DNA of 64,000 nt, from the NCBI RefSeq assembly GCF_002902725.1, contig NZ_PPRT01000028.1, positions 62,001 to 126,000 of the forward strand, in the 5' to 3' direction. The stretch comes from Staphylococcus caprae. Its GTDB lineage: Bacteria; Bacillota; Bacilli; Staphylococcales; Staphylococcaceae. Made by a program: the position numbers and the translations under genes. The notes beneath the pieces were generated by a model. That model saw only the letters and a list, made by a program, of their open reading frames with translations, searched no databases and was not told the DNA's origin. Numbering within the stretch: the first letter of the stretch is position 1; each line of letters starts with the position of its first letter. Shown here piece by piece: positions 50,176 through 59,095 of the stretch.

Positions 50176-50931
50176 CTATTCTTTGGTTTTGAAGAATTTA
50201 GGCAATAACCTTTCAAGTGTTCGAGGTGCAAGTTGATAGAATTTCAATAATTGATGCATCCATGCAGGTTGGTTAATTTCCGCTTTGTTCTTTAATATGC
50301 CTTCCACTATACGTGTAGCCAGTTGTTCTGAATCAATCATGATATACTTATATTTGTTAAAAAATGAAAGTGTCGGATCTGCCTTTTCATGGAAAGGTGT
50401 ATCAATTGGACCAGGATTGACACTCATGATATGAAATTGCGGCTCTTCAATGCGTAAAGCATTTAACACGGCATTGAATGCTGCTTTAGATGCGCCGTAA
50501 TGTGCCGCATTCGCTTGTGTTACAAACGCAGCTTGACTGGATATTCCGATAATATGTGCATGTTGAATAAATTGAGGTCGTAAAACTTTGTATAACAAAT
50601 TAAAACCAATCAGATTGACATCATACGTTTCAATCATTTCCTCTGCAGAATAGTTATCGATGGATTTGAAGTAGCCTAATCCAGAACTGTAGATGAGCCC
50701 GTCAACAAGCGTTTTGATTTTACCTTCTAATTGCGAAATGTCTTCCCTATGTTGTAAATTGCATTGAATGACTTCTACATTCTTCTGATCATTTTGAAAA
50801 TCAATTTGATTAAACTTTTCTATATTTCTAGCTAGAACAGTTACATGTGCGCCCCTTTTTAGAAGTTGTTTAACTATGTCTAATCCTAACCCACTCGTAC
50901 CACCTGTAACTATGTAATGTTTACCAATCAT
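50176..50931 (-). CDS. Short-chain dehydrogenase/reductase family oxidoreductase
   Basis: A 251-residue classical SDR. The cofactor motif TGGTSGLGLD is near the N-terminus (about 9-18) and the active site has S (GISSQAAF) followed by Y and K in HYGASKAAFN (YxxxK). It resembles the S. aureus SDR gene next to proC. The substrate cannot be deduced. An ATG two codons upstream is possible; the one at 50931 has AAGGA 8 bases before it. Convergent with the aldo/keto reductase. Confidence 0.88.
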   Translation of the reverse strand: MIGKHYIVTGGTSGLGLDIVKQLLKRGAHVTVLARNIEKFNQIDFQNDQKNVEVIQCNLQHREDISQLEGKIKTLVDGLIYSSGLGYFKSIDNYSAEEMIETYDVNLIGFNLLYKVLRPQFIQHAHIIGISSQAAFVTQANAAHYGASKAAFNAVLNALRIEEPQFHIMSVNPGPIDTPFHEKADPTLSFFNKYKYIMIDSEQLATRIVEGILKNKAEINQPAWMHQLLKFYQLAPRTLERLLPKFFKTKE

Positions 50932-51112
50932 TTTCATCGTCCTTTTTAAATGTTTAATTCATGTTTATTGCGCTAATTTTTATTAGAAAAATCAAGTAAT
51001 ATCAGGGCTTGAACGTGAGATATTACTTGATTAAGATATGTGTTAATATGTACTTATAATCTTAAGGCAAGATAAAACAATAATCAAAAATGACGAAGGT
51101 GATGTGGTTAAA

Positions 51113-51928
51113 ATGAAACTTGTATTTTATGGTGCAGGTAATATGGCACAAGCTATTTTTACTGGAATTATTAATTCAAGTAATTTAGGTGCTGACGATA
51201 TTTATTTAACGAATAAATCAAATGAACAAGCTTTAAAAGATTTTGCGGAACGATTAGGTGTGAATTATAGCTATGATGATGCAGAATTGTTAAAAGATGC
51301 GGATTATGTATTTTTAGGAACAAAACCTCACGATTTCGAAGCTTTAGCGGAAAGAATTAGAGATGACATTACAGAAGACAATCGCTTTATTTCAATTATG
51401 GCAGGACTTTCTATTGATTATATTAGAGAACAGTTGAATACTAATAATCCTTTAGCACGTATTATGCCGAACACGAATGCACAAGTTGGTCATTCTGTTA
51501 CAGGTATTAGTTTCTCTAACAACTTTGGTCCTAAATCAAAAGACGAAGTGAATGAATTGGTTAACGCATTTGGTTCTGTGATTGAAGTTTCTGAAGACCA
51601 TTTACATCAAGTAACAGCGATTACAGGAAGCGGACCAGCATTCTTATATCACGTTTTTGAACAATATGTTAAAGCGGGTACTGAATTAGGTTTAGAAAGA
51701 GATCAAGTTGAAGAATCGATACGTAATTTAATTATCGGTACAAGTAAGATGATTGAACGTTCTGATTTAAGCATGGAACAATTGAGAAAGAATATCACGT
51801 CTAAAGGTGGTACGACACAAGCAGGATTAGATGCCCTATCTCAATATGATATTGTATCTATGTTTGAAGATTGTTTAGGAGCAGCCGTAAATCGAAGCGT
51901 TGAATTATCTAAAAAAGAATCAGAATAA
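51113..51928 (+). CDS. proC: Pyrroline-5-carboxylate reductase
   Basis: A 271-residue enzyme reducing P5C to proline with NAD(P)H. The Rossmann motif FYGAGNMAQAI is at 5-15 and the signature SKGGTTQAGL near 236-245 is the substrate-binding loop; catalytic residues lie in TAITGSGPAF (about 163-172). An upstream in-frame GTG (51104) overlaps the GAAGGTGATG site; the ATG at 51113 matches the S. aureus start. It is convergent with rnz. Confidence 0.95.
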   Translation: MKLVFYGAGNMAQAIFTGIINSSNLGADDIYLTNKSNEQALKDFAERLGVNYSYDDAELLKDADYVFLGTKPHDFEALAERIRDDITEDNRFISIMAGLSIDYIREQLNTNNPLARIMPNTNAQVGHSVTGISFSNNFGPKSKDEVNELVNAFGSVIEVSEDHLHQVTAITGSGPAFLYHVFEQYVKAGTELGLERDQVEESIRNLIIGTSKMIERSDLSMEQLRKNITSKGGTTQAGLDALSQYDIVSMFEDCLGAAVNRSVELSKKESE

Positions 51929-51930
51929 AT

Positions 51931-51986
51931 TAGAAAAACGCTTTTCTCTCTATTATAAAGGTTTGATGAGAAAAGCGTTTGTTTTA
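51931..51986. terminator. Bidirectional terminator between proC and rnz
   Basis: AAACGCTTTTCTC (51936-51948) pairs perfectly with GAGAAAAGCGTTT (51968-51980); both strands continue into T-rich runs. Confidence 0.85.
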
Positions 51987-52904
51987 TATTTTATAAGTAT
52001 CAAAATCTTTAACAAAATAAAAATTTGGTACATCTGATTGATTATTTAATGCTTCATAAATAGATTCAACTTCTTCAATGTTATAACGATTACTAATGTG
52101 TGTGATTAAACTTTTTCTTACATTCGCATTCTTGATTAAGTCGAATACATCATCTATATGACTGTGGTGATAGTTGTTGGCGAGTGTCTTTTCACCTTCA
52201 ATGTAAGTTGATTCATGAATCATGACATCAGCATCTTTAGCTAAAATATATTCATTGTCGCAAGGTTTCGTATCACCGAATATTGCTACGACAGGACCTG
52301 GTTTGGCTGCACCTTTGAAATCTGATGATTGATACATTAAACCGTTATGTTCGAAAGTATCTTGAACCTTAACTTCTTGATATTTAGGTCCAGGATCTAA
52401 TCCTATCGCTTTTAATGCTTCCACATCAATGGTACCTGGTGTTGTGGGTGCTTCAATACGATAACCGTATGACGTGATACCATGATTAAGCAATTCGGCT
52501 TTAACCGTAAACCCTTCATGATGATATGTAAATTGTTGATTTATTTCGATGTACGTAATTGGATAATTGAGATGTGATTCGGATAATTTTAAAGAAGTTT
52601 CTATGTAATTTTGAATTCCTTTAGGTCCGATTAAAGTTAGCGGTTTATTCTCCCCACCTTGGAAAGAACGACTTGTTAATAATCCAGGAAGACCAAATAT
52701 ATGATCGCCATGCATATGAGTGATAAAGATATGGTCTACCTTTCCTAACTTAATAGAATGATGTAAGATTTGGTGTTGCGTTCCTTCGCCCACATCAAAT
52801 AACCATACTGAATTTGAATATGGTTCTAAGTTTAAAGCGATGGATTGTGTATTTCTCTCTTTAGTCGGTAGCCCTGCACTCGTACCGAAAAATGTAACTT
52901 CCAT
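51984..52904 (-). CDS. rnz: Ribonuclease Z
   Basis: A 306-residue metallo-beta-lactamase-fold endonuclease that trims tRNA 3' tails. The zinc motif [10 protein letters not shown] is near residues 61-70, further ligands are in LLNHG (about 139-143), FGDTKP (about 210-215) and ITHISN near the C-terminus, and the exosite arm lies between. The gene is convergent with proC. RNase P RNA (rnpB) for the other tRNA end is also in this window. Confidence 0.94.
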   Translation of the reverse strand: MEVTFFGTSAGLPTKERNTQSIALNLEPYSNSVWLFDVGEGTQHQILHHSIKLGKVDHIFITHMHGDHIFGLPGLLTSRSFQGGENKPLTLIGPKGIQNYIETSLKLSESHLNYPITYIEINQQFTYHHEGFTVKAELLNHGITSYGYRIEAPTTPGTIDVEALKAIGLDPGPKYQEVKVQDTFEHNGLMYQSSDFKGAAKPGPVVAIFGDTKPCDNEYILAKDADVMIHESTYIEGEKTLANNYHHSHIDDVFDLIKNANVRKSLITHISNRYNIEEVESIYEALNNQSDVPNFYFVKDFDTYKI

Positions 52905-53059
52905 GCATGATCCTCCTCTTCTTCATATATTCTATCACATGTTGCGATCATTTTTTAACTGTCATTTATTTGTTGGATCATCTCTATTCATACGTTTTAT
53001 TTAATTATTAGTTCCTTATGCTTGCTATTTCGGAGATTTAATTTGTATTGTTAAGGTAT

Positions 53060-53281
53060 GAGGGAGTGAGACAGAAATATAATTTATCAAAATTATTTTC
53101 GTTGTCTCTCTCCCAACTTGCATTGTTTGTAAAATTTCTTTTTAAGAAATTCTCTATGTTGGGGCCCCGCCGGCAAGGATGGCTAGGATTGAAAGAAGCT
53201 TGATATAAGCGCACTTTCAATTCAGACATCTACTGCCAATACGTTAAAGAAGGTTGAGACAATTGATTATGTCCCAACCTC
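53060..53281 (-). repeat. Staphylococcal intergenic repeat with STAR-like core, copy B
   Basis: The reverse complement of this 222-base unit follows copy A (8581-8808) nearly base for base, with scattered substitutions, so the two copies are in opposite orientation. It contains TATGTTGGGGCCCC (a full match to TNTGTTGNGGCCCN), the CCGGCAAGGATGGCTAGG block, the AAGAAATT hairpin and a weaker terminal stem (GTGTCTCT-like instead of the perfect one in copy A). No coding function is supportable; a 63-codon minus-strand frame through it is an artefact. Confidence 0.8.
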
Positions 53282-53519
53282 TATCTTTGATTATTGATTT
53301 CTCGTTTCATGATGTGAAGTAATTTGTGTGTTCATTTTCAAAAAAATAAATTGTGCTTAATTTCAAGCAAATTTGATGACCACAAGTGACGGTTATCATA
53401 TAATATAATAATCTAGTAAGATGATATATTTATTAAAAATAAAAGCATAAATACTATCGTAAAATCGGTGAGTAAATCATCATTCATCATATATCTATTT
53501 AAGAATTGAGGTTTTAATC
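53282..53519 (+). other. Promoter region of zwf
   Basis: An AT-rich stretch with no gene. A TTGATG hexamer near 53372 and a TATAAT-rich stretch near 53400-53412 are probable parts of the zwf promoter, although the spacing (20 bases) is longer than usual. Confidence 0.4.
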
Positions 53520-55004
53520 TTGAGTACTAAAAGTAAACACATCCCTTGTTTAATAACAATATTCGGTGCCACTGGTGACCTTAGTCACAGAAAGTTATTC
53601 CCTTCTATATTTCATTTATTTCAACAAGACAATTTAGATGAGCACATTGCGATTATCGGTATAGGTCGTCGCGATTATTCAAATGATGAGTTCCGCAATC
53701 AAGTTAAATCATCAATTCAAAAGCACGTCGAAGATACGAATAGAATTGATGAATTTATGAATCATGTGTTTTACCACAAAACAGATGTCAGTGATGAGGA
53801 AAGCTATGATTCATTATTAAAATTTAGCAATCAATTAGATTCTGAATTTGGATTACAAGGCAATCGCCTGTTCTATTTAGCGATGGCACCACAATTCTTT
53901 GGTGTTATTTCTGATTTCTTAAAGTCGTCAGGTCTAACGAATACGACTGGTTTCAAACGTTTAGTCATTGAAAAGCCTTTCGGTAGTGATTTGAAATCTG
54001 CAGAATCACTTAATAATCAAATTAGACGTTCATTTAAAGAGGAAGAAATTTATCGTATCGATCATTATTTAGGTAAAGATATGGTACAAAACATTGAAGT
54101 TCTTCGCTTTGCGAATGCGATGTTTGAACCGTTATGGAATAATAAATACATTTCAAATATCCAAGTCACATCTTCAGAAGTGCTAGGTGTTGAAGACCGC
54201 GGAGGATATTATGAATCTAGTGGTGCATTAAAAGATATGGTACAAAATCATATGTTACAAATGGTTGCTTTATTAGCAATGGAAGCCCCTATTAGTTTAA
54301 ATAGTGAAGATATCCGAGCAGAAAAAGTTAAAGTTCTTAAATCATTACGTCAATTAAAACCTGAAGAAGTAAGAAAGAATTTTGTGCGCGGTCAATATGA
54401 TAAAGGAATCATTGAAGGTAAAGAAGTCAAACCATATCGTGAAGAAGATCGTGTAGCTGAAGATTCTAATACACCAACATTTGTATCAGGTAAGCTTACG
54501 ATCGATAACTTTAGATGGGCTGGCGTTCCTTTTTATATTAGAACGGGAAAACGTATGAAATCAAAAACCATTCAAGTCGTTGTTGAGTTTAAAGAAGTAC
54601 CAATGAATTTATACTATGAAACAGATAAATTATTAGATTCTAACCTACTAGTTATTAATATTCAGCCTAACGAGGGTGTGTCATTACATTTAAATGCGAA
54701 GAAGAATATTCAAGGTATTGATACTGAACCTGTGCAACTTTCCTATGCGATGAGTGCACAAGATAAAATGAACACAGTAGATGCATATGAGAATTTACTC
54801 TTTGATTGCCTTAAAGGTGATGCGACAAACTTTACGCATTGGGAAGAATTAAAATCTACATGGAAATTTGTAGATGCTATTCAAGACGAATGGACAATGG
54901 TCGAACCTTGCTTCCCTAACTACGAATCAGGTACGAACGGTCCATTAGAAAGTGATTTATTATTAAGTCGTGATGGTAATCACTGGTGGGACGATATTCA
55001 TTAA
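53520..55004 (+). CDS. zwf: Glucose-6-phosphate 1-dehydrogenase
   Basis: A 494-residue enzyme that makes NADPH in the first step of the oxidative pentose phosphate pathway. The cofactor motif FGATGDLSHRK is at 15-25 and the active-site RIDHYLGKD near residue 178-186 contains the catalytic His and substrate Lys. The start is the TTG at 53520, with GAGG 8 bases upstream and the family-conserved MSTKSKHIP beginning; there is no nearby ATG alternative. Gnd, the third pathway enzyme, is at 59156-60562. Confidence 0.95.
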   Translation: MSTKSKHIPCLITIFGATGDLSHRKLFPSIFHLFQQDNLDEHIAIIGIGRRDYSNDEFRNQVKSSIQKHVEDTNRIDEFMNHVFYHKTDVSDEESYDSLLKFSNQLDSEFGLQGNRLFYLAMAPQFFGVISDFLKSSGLTNTTGFKRLVIEKPFGSDLKSAESLNNQIRRSFKEEEIYRIDHYLGKDMVQNIEVLRFANAMFEPLWNNKYISNIQVTSSEVLGVEDRGGYYESSGALKDMVQNHMLQMVALLAMEAPISLNSEDIRAEKVKVLKSLRQLKPEEVRKNFVRGQYDKGIIEGKEVKPYREEDRVAEDSNTPTFVSGKLTIDNFRWAGVPFYIRTGKRMKSKTIQVVVEFKEVPMNLYYETDKLLDSNLLVINIQPNEGVSLHLNAKKNIQGIDTEPVQLSYAMSAQDKMNTVDAYENLLFDCLKGDATNFTHWEELKSTWKFVDAIQDEWTMVEPCFPNYESGTNGPLESDLLLSRDGNHWWDDIH

Positions 55005-55049
55005 AGTGTATTGAATATAAGTATTTCAGTGGCGTAATCATTTTTTAAT

Positions 55050-55068
55050 GATAATGATTATGTCATAT
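55050..55068. promoter_or_regulatory. Fur-box-like sequence after zwf
   Basis: GATAATGATTAT followed by GTCATAT matches the first two hexamers of the Fur box GATAATGATTATCATTATC exactly but not the third. It is in the zwf-AraC regulator gap, 46 bases after the zwf stop. Function unproven. Confidence 0.3.
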
Positions 55069-55090
55069 TAACAATATTGTGAATGATGAT

Positions 55091-55150
55091 AGGTCTATTT
55101 AGAATGGTTGGTTGATAACTACTTTGCCACTTCAACTTTATAGACCTTTG
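55091..55150 (+). terminator. Probable zwf terminator
   Basis: AGGTCTAT (55091-55098) pairs with ATAGACCT (55140-55147) across a loop that can fold further, followed by T-rich sequence. Confidence 0.5.
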
Positions 55151-55216
55151 TCGTTCACTTTTTTATTTTTAAAAATACTATAGCTTTAAGGTGTATCTTA
55201 GTTAAAAATAATGTAC

Positions 55217-55235
55217 AATAATGATTATGATTGAA
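55217..55235. promoter_or_regulatory. Fur-box-like sequence upstream of the AraC-type regulator
   Basis: The 19-mer at 55217-55235 (AATAATGATTATGATTGAA) matches GATAATGATTATCATTATC at 14-15 of 19 positions and ends 20 bases before the preferred start codon. It could place the downstream regulator under Fur control, but AT-rich sequence can match by chance. Confidence 0.35.
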
Positions 55236-55254
55236 AGTAATTGGAGTGAAAGTT

Positions 55255-56130
55255 TTGGACGTTATCAAGCAAATACAACAGGCAATCGTATATATTGAAG
55301 ATCGTCTATTAGAGCCGTTTAATTTGCAAGAACTTAGTGATTACGTTGGTCTTTCGCCGTATCATTTGGATCAATCTTTCAAAATGATTGTCGGTCAATC
55401 ACCAGAGGAATACGCACGTGCTCGGAGAATGACGATAGCTGCTACAGATGTGATACATGGCGCAAGTCGTTTAATGGATGTAGCTAAAAAATATCGCTAT
55501 GCGAATTCAAATGACTTTGCGAATGATTTTAGTGATTTTCATGGGATTTCACCTATCCAAGCTTCAACAAAAAAAGATGAGCTTAAATTTCAAGAGAGAT
55601 TATATATTAAATTATCAACGACAGAGAGAGCACCATATACATATAGACTTCAAGAAACTGAGGATATTTCTCTAGTTGGGTATTCAAGGTTTATTCCTAC
55701 AAAGCATTTATCAAACCCTTTCAATGTACCGGATTTCTTAGAGGATTTACTCGTTGAAGGTCATATTAAAGAACTTAGACGATACAACGATGTAAGTCCA
55801 TATGAATTATTTGTTGTTAGTTGTCCTCTTGATGAAGGATTGGAGATATTTGTAGGCGTACCAAGTGAACGTTATCCAGCACATTTAGAGAGTAGATTAC
55901 TACCAGGCAGACATTATGCAACATTTAATTTACAAGGTGAAATTGATTACGCTACGAATGAAGCGTGGTATTATATTGAATCAAGTTTGCAACTCACGCT
56001 ACCGTATGAACGGAACAGTTTGTATGTTGAGGTGTATCCACTTGATATTTCATTTAATGACCCGTTCACTAAGATTCAATTGTGGTTGCCTATTAAACAA
56101 GAAGTTTATGATTTAGAAGAACTAGACTAA
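55255..56130 (+). CDS. AraC-family transcriptional regulator with C-terminal effector domain
   Basis: A 291-residue protein with an N-terminal AraC/XylS double helix-turn-helix (about residues 5-105: FNLQELSDYVGLSPYHLDQSFK as the first HTH, quoted in part, and FSDFHGISPIQAS closing the second) and a C-terminal GyrI-like ligand-binding domain (about 125-291). This order, DNA-binding domain first, is like MarA/Rob-type regulators such as Rob. A TTG at 55255 is chosen because GGAG is 8 bases upstream; the in-frame TTG 8 codons earlier has no site. Target genes are unknown. Two Fur-box-like sites precede it. Confidence 0.88.
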   Translation: MDVIKQIQQAIVYIEDRLLEPFNLQELSDYVGLSPYHLDQSFKMIVGQSPEEYARARRMTIAATDVIHGASRLMDVAKKYRYANSNDFANDFSDFHGISPIQASTKKDELKFQERLYIKLSTTERAPYTYRLQETEDISLVGYSRFIPTKHLSNPFNVPDFLEDLLVEGHIKELRRYNDVSPYELFVVSCPLDEGLEIFVGVPSERYPAHLESRLLPGRHYATFNLQGEIDYATNEAWYYIESSLQLTLPYERNSLYVEVYPLDISFNDPFTKIQLWLPIKQEVYDLEELD

Positions 56131-56152
56131 ATTTGAAAATGACAAAAGTTAG

Positions 56153-56197
56153 AGAGTGGAGCAACGAATATAATTTCGTTGCTCCACTCCTTTTTTA
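56153..56197 (+). terminator. Terminator of the AraC-type regulator
   Basis: GAGTGGAGCAACGAA (56154-56168) pairs perfectly with TTCGTTGCTCCACTC (56175-56189), followed by TTTTTT. Confidence 0.93.
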
Positions 56198-56317
56198 TGT
56201 TGAGGAATATGGTATGGGGTGTTTCCCATGAGTGAATGTGTTGATACTTGTGGAAGCGATTTGTTGTTGTACGGGAATCTGCGTATGATTTCGCCCATAC
56301 TTATGCTTACTGATATT

Positions 56318-57970
56318 TTATAATTCTGCCACAAAGGCCTCGTATGGTTGTATTTGATTAAAGTCGATAGTGTGATTGATATAGTTGTATAACTTCACTT
56401 GGTTGTCATTTTCCAAATGATAAGGAACGTTAAGTTGACTGACTTGATCGGTTAAATTACCAACGACAAGTATAGTTCGATCATTTAACGTGCGTGTATA
56501 TGCGAAAATGTTAGGATTCTCTTCATCGACTAAATCAAACTGGCCATATGTATAAATGTCATCAGATTTCTTCAATTGGATTAAAGCTTTATAGAAATTA
56601 AGTACAGAATGTGGATCTTTACTCTCTTGTTCGACATTAATTGTTTTATAATTTGGATTCACAGGGAACCAAGGTGTACCCTTTGTAAAACCGCCATTCA
56701 TTGAATCGTTCCATTGCATAGGCGTTCTAGAATTATCTCGATTTTCCATTTTATACTTATCTAAGAGTTGATTCACATCTCCCCCCTGTTCTTTAACAAT
56801 TTGATATTCATTTTTAACTGCAACATCATTGAATGTTTCGATACTTTCGAATGGATAATTTGTCATACCAATTTCTTGGCCTTGATAGATAAACGGTGTT
56901 CCTTGTTGTGAAAAATATGTGACAGCATGACTCGTTGCAGATTCATACCAAAATTGTTGGTCATCTCCCCACGTAGACACACGTCGAGGCTGGTCATGAT
57001 TCTCAATAAATAAGGCATTCCAACCCTTGCCTTCTAAACGTTTCTGCCAACGATTTAAAACGTCTTTATACGACTTCACATCAAATTGTGTGTCGCCAGT
57101 ACTCCACAATCCTAAATGCTTAAATTGAAAAATCATATTAAATTTACCTTTATGTTCTCCTACCCATTCTTCAGCATTATCAGGATTTACACCATTCGCT
57201 TCACCTACTGTCATAATATCGTATTGACTTAGAGATTTGTCATTCATTTCTTGTAGCCAGTCTTGAATACCTGGTTGATTCATATCTACATCAAAGGCTG
57301 GTGCATACGTTTTACCTTCTGGGACAGGCAAGTCACCTGCTTCAAATGTTTTCTTAATATGAGTGATTGCATCGACACGGAAACCGTCAATACCTTTTTC
57401 AAACCACCAGTTCATCATTTCAAAGACTGCATTACGCACATCAGGGTTATTCCAATTTAAATCTGGTTGCTTTTTACTAAATAAGTGGAAGTAATATTGA
57501 CCTGTATGGCTATCGTATTCCCAAGTTGATCCATTGAAAATGCTTTCCCAATTATTAGGTTCTGTGCCATCATCCTTTGGGTCTTCCCAAATGTACCAAT
57601 CTCGTTTAGGACTATCTTTACTTGATTTAGATTCGATAAACCAAGGATGTTCATCGGAAGTATGATTTACAACTAAATCTAAAATTAATTTCATACCACG
57701 TTCATGTGTCTTCGATAATAGCTCATCGAAATCTTCCATTGTTCCGAATTCATCCATAATCGCTTTATAATCACTTATATCATAACCATTATCATCGTTA
57801 GGCGATTTGTACATCGGGCTTAACCATATAACATCTATACCTAAATCTTTAAGATAATCTAATTTCTCAATCACACCTGGTAAGTCCCCAATACCATCAT
57901 CATTACTATCATTAAAACTTCTCGGATAAACTTGATATGCGACTGCTTCTTTCCGCCATTGTTTATTCAC
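56318..57970 (-). CDS. malA: Alpha-glucosidase (maltase), GH13
   Basis: A 550-residue GH13 enzyme. The catalytic triad is D200 (GFRVD), E257 (GEANG) and D326 (ENHDQPR), in a standard barrel with A/B/C domains. The residue after the nucleophile is Ala (FRVDAI), the type associated with alpha-1,4 maltase specificity; the alpha-1,6-specific oligoglucosidases usually have Val there. It degrades maltose and maltodextrins in the cytoplasm. The GTG at 57970 is preferred (AAGGAG 8 bases upstream); the upstream GTG overlaps the malR stop. It follows malR directly, and is likely co-transcribed. Confidence 0.93.
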   Translation of the reverse strand: MNKQWRKEAVAYQVYPRSFNDSNDDGIGDLPGVIEKLDYLKDLGIDVIWLSPMYKSPNDDNGYDISDYKAIMDEFGTMEDFDELLSKTHERGMKLILDLVVNHTSDEHPWFIESKSSKDSPKRDWYIWEDPKDDGTEPNNWESIFNGSTWEYDSHTGQYYFHLFSKKQPDLNWNNPDVRNAVFEMMNWWFEKGIDGFRVDAITHIKKTFEAGDLPVPEGKTYAPAFDVDMNQPGIQDWLQEMNDKSLSQYDIMTVGEANGVNPDNAEEWVGEHKGKFNMIFQFKHLGLWSTGDTQFDVKSYKDVLNRWQKRLEGKGWNALFIENHDQPRRVSTWGDDQQFWYESATSHAVTYFSQQGTPFIYQGQEIGMTNYPFESIETFNDVAVKNEYQIVKEQGGDVNQLLDKYKMENRDNSRTPMQWNDSMNGGFTKGTPWFPVNPNYKTINVEQESKDPHSVLNFYKALIQLKKSDDIYTYGQFDLVDEENPNIFAYTRTLNDRTILVVGNLTDQVSQLNVPYHLENDNQVKLYNYINHTIDFNQIQPYEAFVAEL

Positions 57971-57975
57971 TTGTA

Positions 57976-59001
57976 TCACTCCTTCATGTTATTTGTAGAT
58001 TTGCGTTCAATAATTGTAGTTGGAATCCATACGTTATCTTTAGATACTTCACGTTGATTTAATAATTGTATAATTTTCTCTCCTGATTTGTTTCCAAGTT
58101 CAACAGGATGAATATTCACAGTTGTTTGCGGAGGACTTCCCATTTCAGTTAGTAGAGAATCATTGAATGTTGCAGTACATACATCAGTAGGTATTTGAAT
58201 ATTTAAGTTATATAACACACTTAACACTGTATGGTGAATGACGCCATCAGACGATATGATTGCTGTTGGTCTAACTGAAAGTTCTTTCTTCATAAAGTAT
58301 GTTTGCAATAGATTTTGAATACTTTCTCTATTATTTTCTGTTTCTAAAATTTCGTGAGTTATACCTCTTTGACGCGCTTCATCGCGGAAACCAGTAGACC
58401 TGTCATCTGTCACAGCATATTGACCTGATTCATTGATGAAAATAATGTGACGATGGCCTTTATGATATAGATAACTACATAAATCATGACCTGCTTTTTC
58501 ATTATCATTATCAATATGTATGATAAATTGGTCTTTTTCATCTAATGGTTTACCAATAACCACAAACGGAACGTCTTCATCGATTAATAATTGTTTAACT
58601 ACATTATTACTTTTAGAAAAAAGTAAAATAAATCCATCTACAGCATGCGTATGTATCATCCCTTGTACTTCTTGAAAAAGACTTTCTTCTGAAGTCGATA
58701 TCGTACTTTTGATAGCGTATCCTTCTTCGTTACATCGTTGTGTGATTCCATGTAATACATCACTATAAAAAGGATTTTGTCGAATATCTTTAGAAGCGCT
58801 TTTTAAAATAATACCAATTGTTTTTGTCTTTTTAGTAATGAGTGAGCGTGCTGTTAAATTTGGGATGTAACCTAAATCAGTCATGATTGCTTTAACGTGT
58901 GCAGTAGTTTTGTCGCTAATGCTTGGGTGATTCTGAATGACTCTGGAAACCGTTGATGGAGATACTTGTGCAACCTGTGCGACATCTTTAATTGTTACCG
59001 T
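57976..59001 (-). CDS. malR: Maltose operon repressor MalR (LacI family) with ACG in place of the start codon
   Basis: A 341-codon LacI/GalR-type regulator. Counting from 59001, residues 3-55 form an intact helix-turn-helix and hinge (TIKDVAQVAQVSPSTVSRV and so on, quoted in part) and the rest (about 60-341) a periplasmic-binding-protein-like sugar domain. The codon where the start is expected, immediately after a well-spaced GAGGTGA site, is ACG. A TGA lies in frame three codons before it, and no ATG/GTG/TTG occurs until the ATG at 58884, which would delete the DNA-binding domain. So either ACG or the AUU three codons on (58992-58990) initiates, or the repressor is crippled. The coding sequence is otherwise intact and is followed by malA. 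Confidence 0.85.
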   Translation of the reverse strand, partial: TVTIKDVAQVAQVSPSTVSRVIQNHPSISDKTTAHVKAIMTDLGYIPNLTARSLITKKTKTIGIILKSASKDIRQNPFYSDVLHGITQRCNEEGYAIKSTISTSEESLFQEVQGMIHTHAVDGFILLFSKSNNVVKQLLIDEDVPFVVIGKPLDEKDQFIIHIDNDNEKAGHDLCSYLYHKGHRHIIFINESGQYAVTDDRSTGFRDEARQRGITHEILETENNRESIQNLLQTYFMKKELSVRPTAIISSDGVIHHTVLSVLYNLNIQIPTDVCTATFNDSLLTEMGSPPQTTVNIHPVELGNKSGEKIIQLLNQREVSKDNVWIPTTIIERKSTNNMKE

Positions 59002-59026
59002 GAGAAATCACCTCTTTTTCCAAAAT

Positions 59027-59040
59027 AGAAAGCGTTTACA
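59027..59040. promoter_or_regulatory. cre site (CcpA) at the malR promoter
   Basis: The complement of this site is TGTAAACGCTTTCT, a perfect match to the CcpA consensus TGWAARCGYTWNCW. It lies between the -10 region and malR, so CcpA would block malR-malA transcription in glucose. Confidence 0.8.
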
Positions 59041-59046
59041 TTTATT

Positions 59047-59075
59047 ATAATAATTCCTTTCAGAGATAAGTGCAA
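59047..59075 (-). promoter_or_regulatory. Probable malR-malA promoter
   Basis: On the minus strand TTGCAC (59075-59070) and TATTAT (59052-59047) are 17 bases apart. The -35 overlaps the palindromic operator and the cre site lies just downstream of the -10. Confidence 0.45.
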
Positions 59076-59083
59076 ACGTTTGC
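59072..59083. promoter_or_regulatory. Palindromic LacI-type operator, probably for MalR
   Basis: GCAAACGTTTGC is a perfect 12-bp palindrome with the central CG typical of LacI-family operators, overlapping the probable -35 hexamer. MalR autoregulation or another family member such as CcpA could use it. Confidence 0.6.
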
Positions 59084-59095
59084 GTTAAATCGCTA

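Noticed and set aside
53038-53229. 63-codon minus-strand frame through repeat copy B
   Set aside because: It lies in the intergenic repeat, does not persist in copy A and has no homology I recognise.
57976-58884. malR as a truncated pseudogene starting at 58884
   Set aside because: The region upstream to 59001 encodes an intact helix-turn-helix in frame and a ribosome-binding site stands at the right place, so a start-codon change is the better explanation than truncation.
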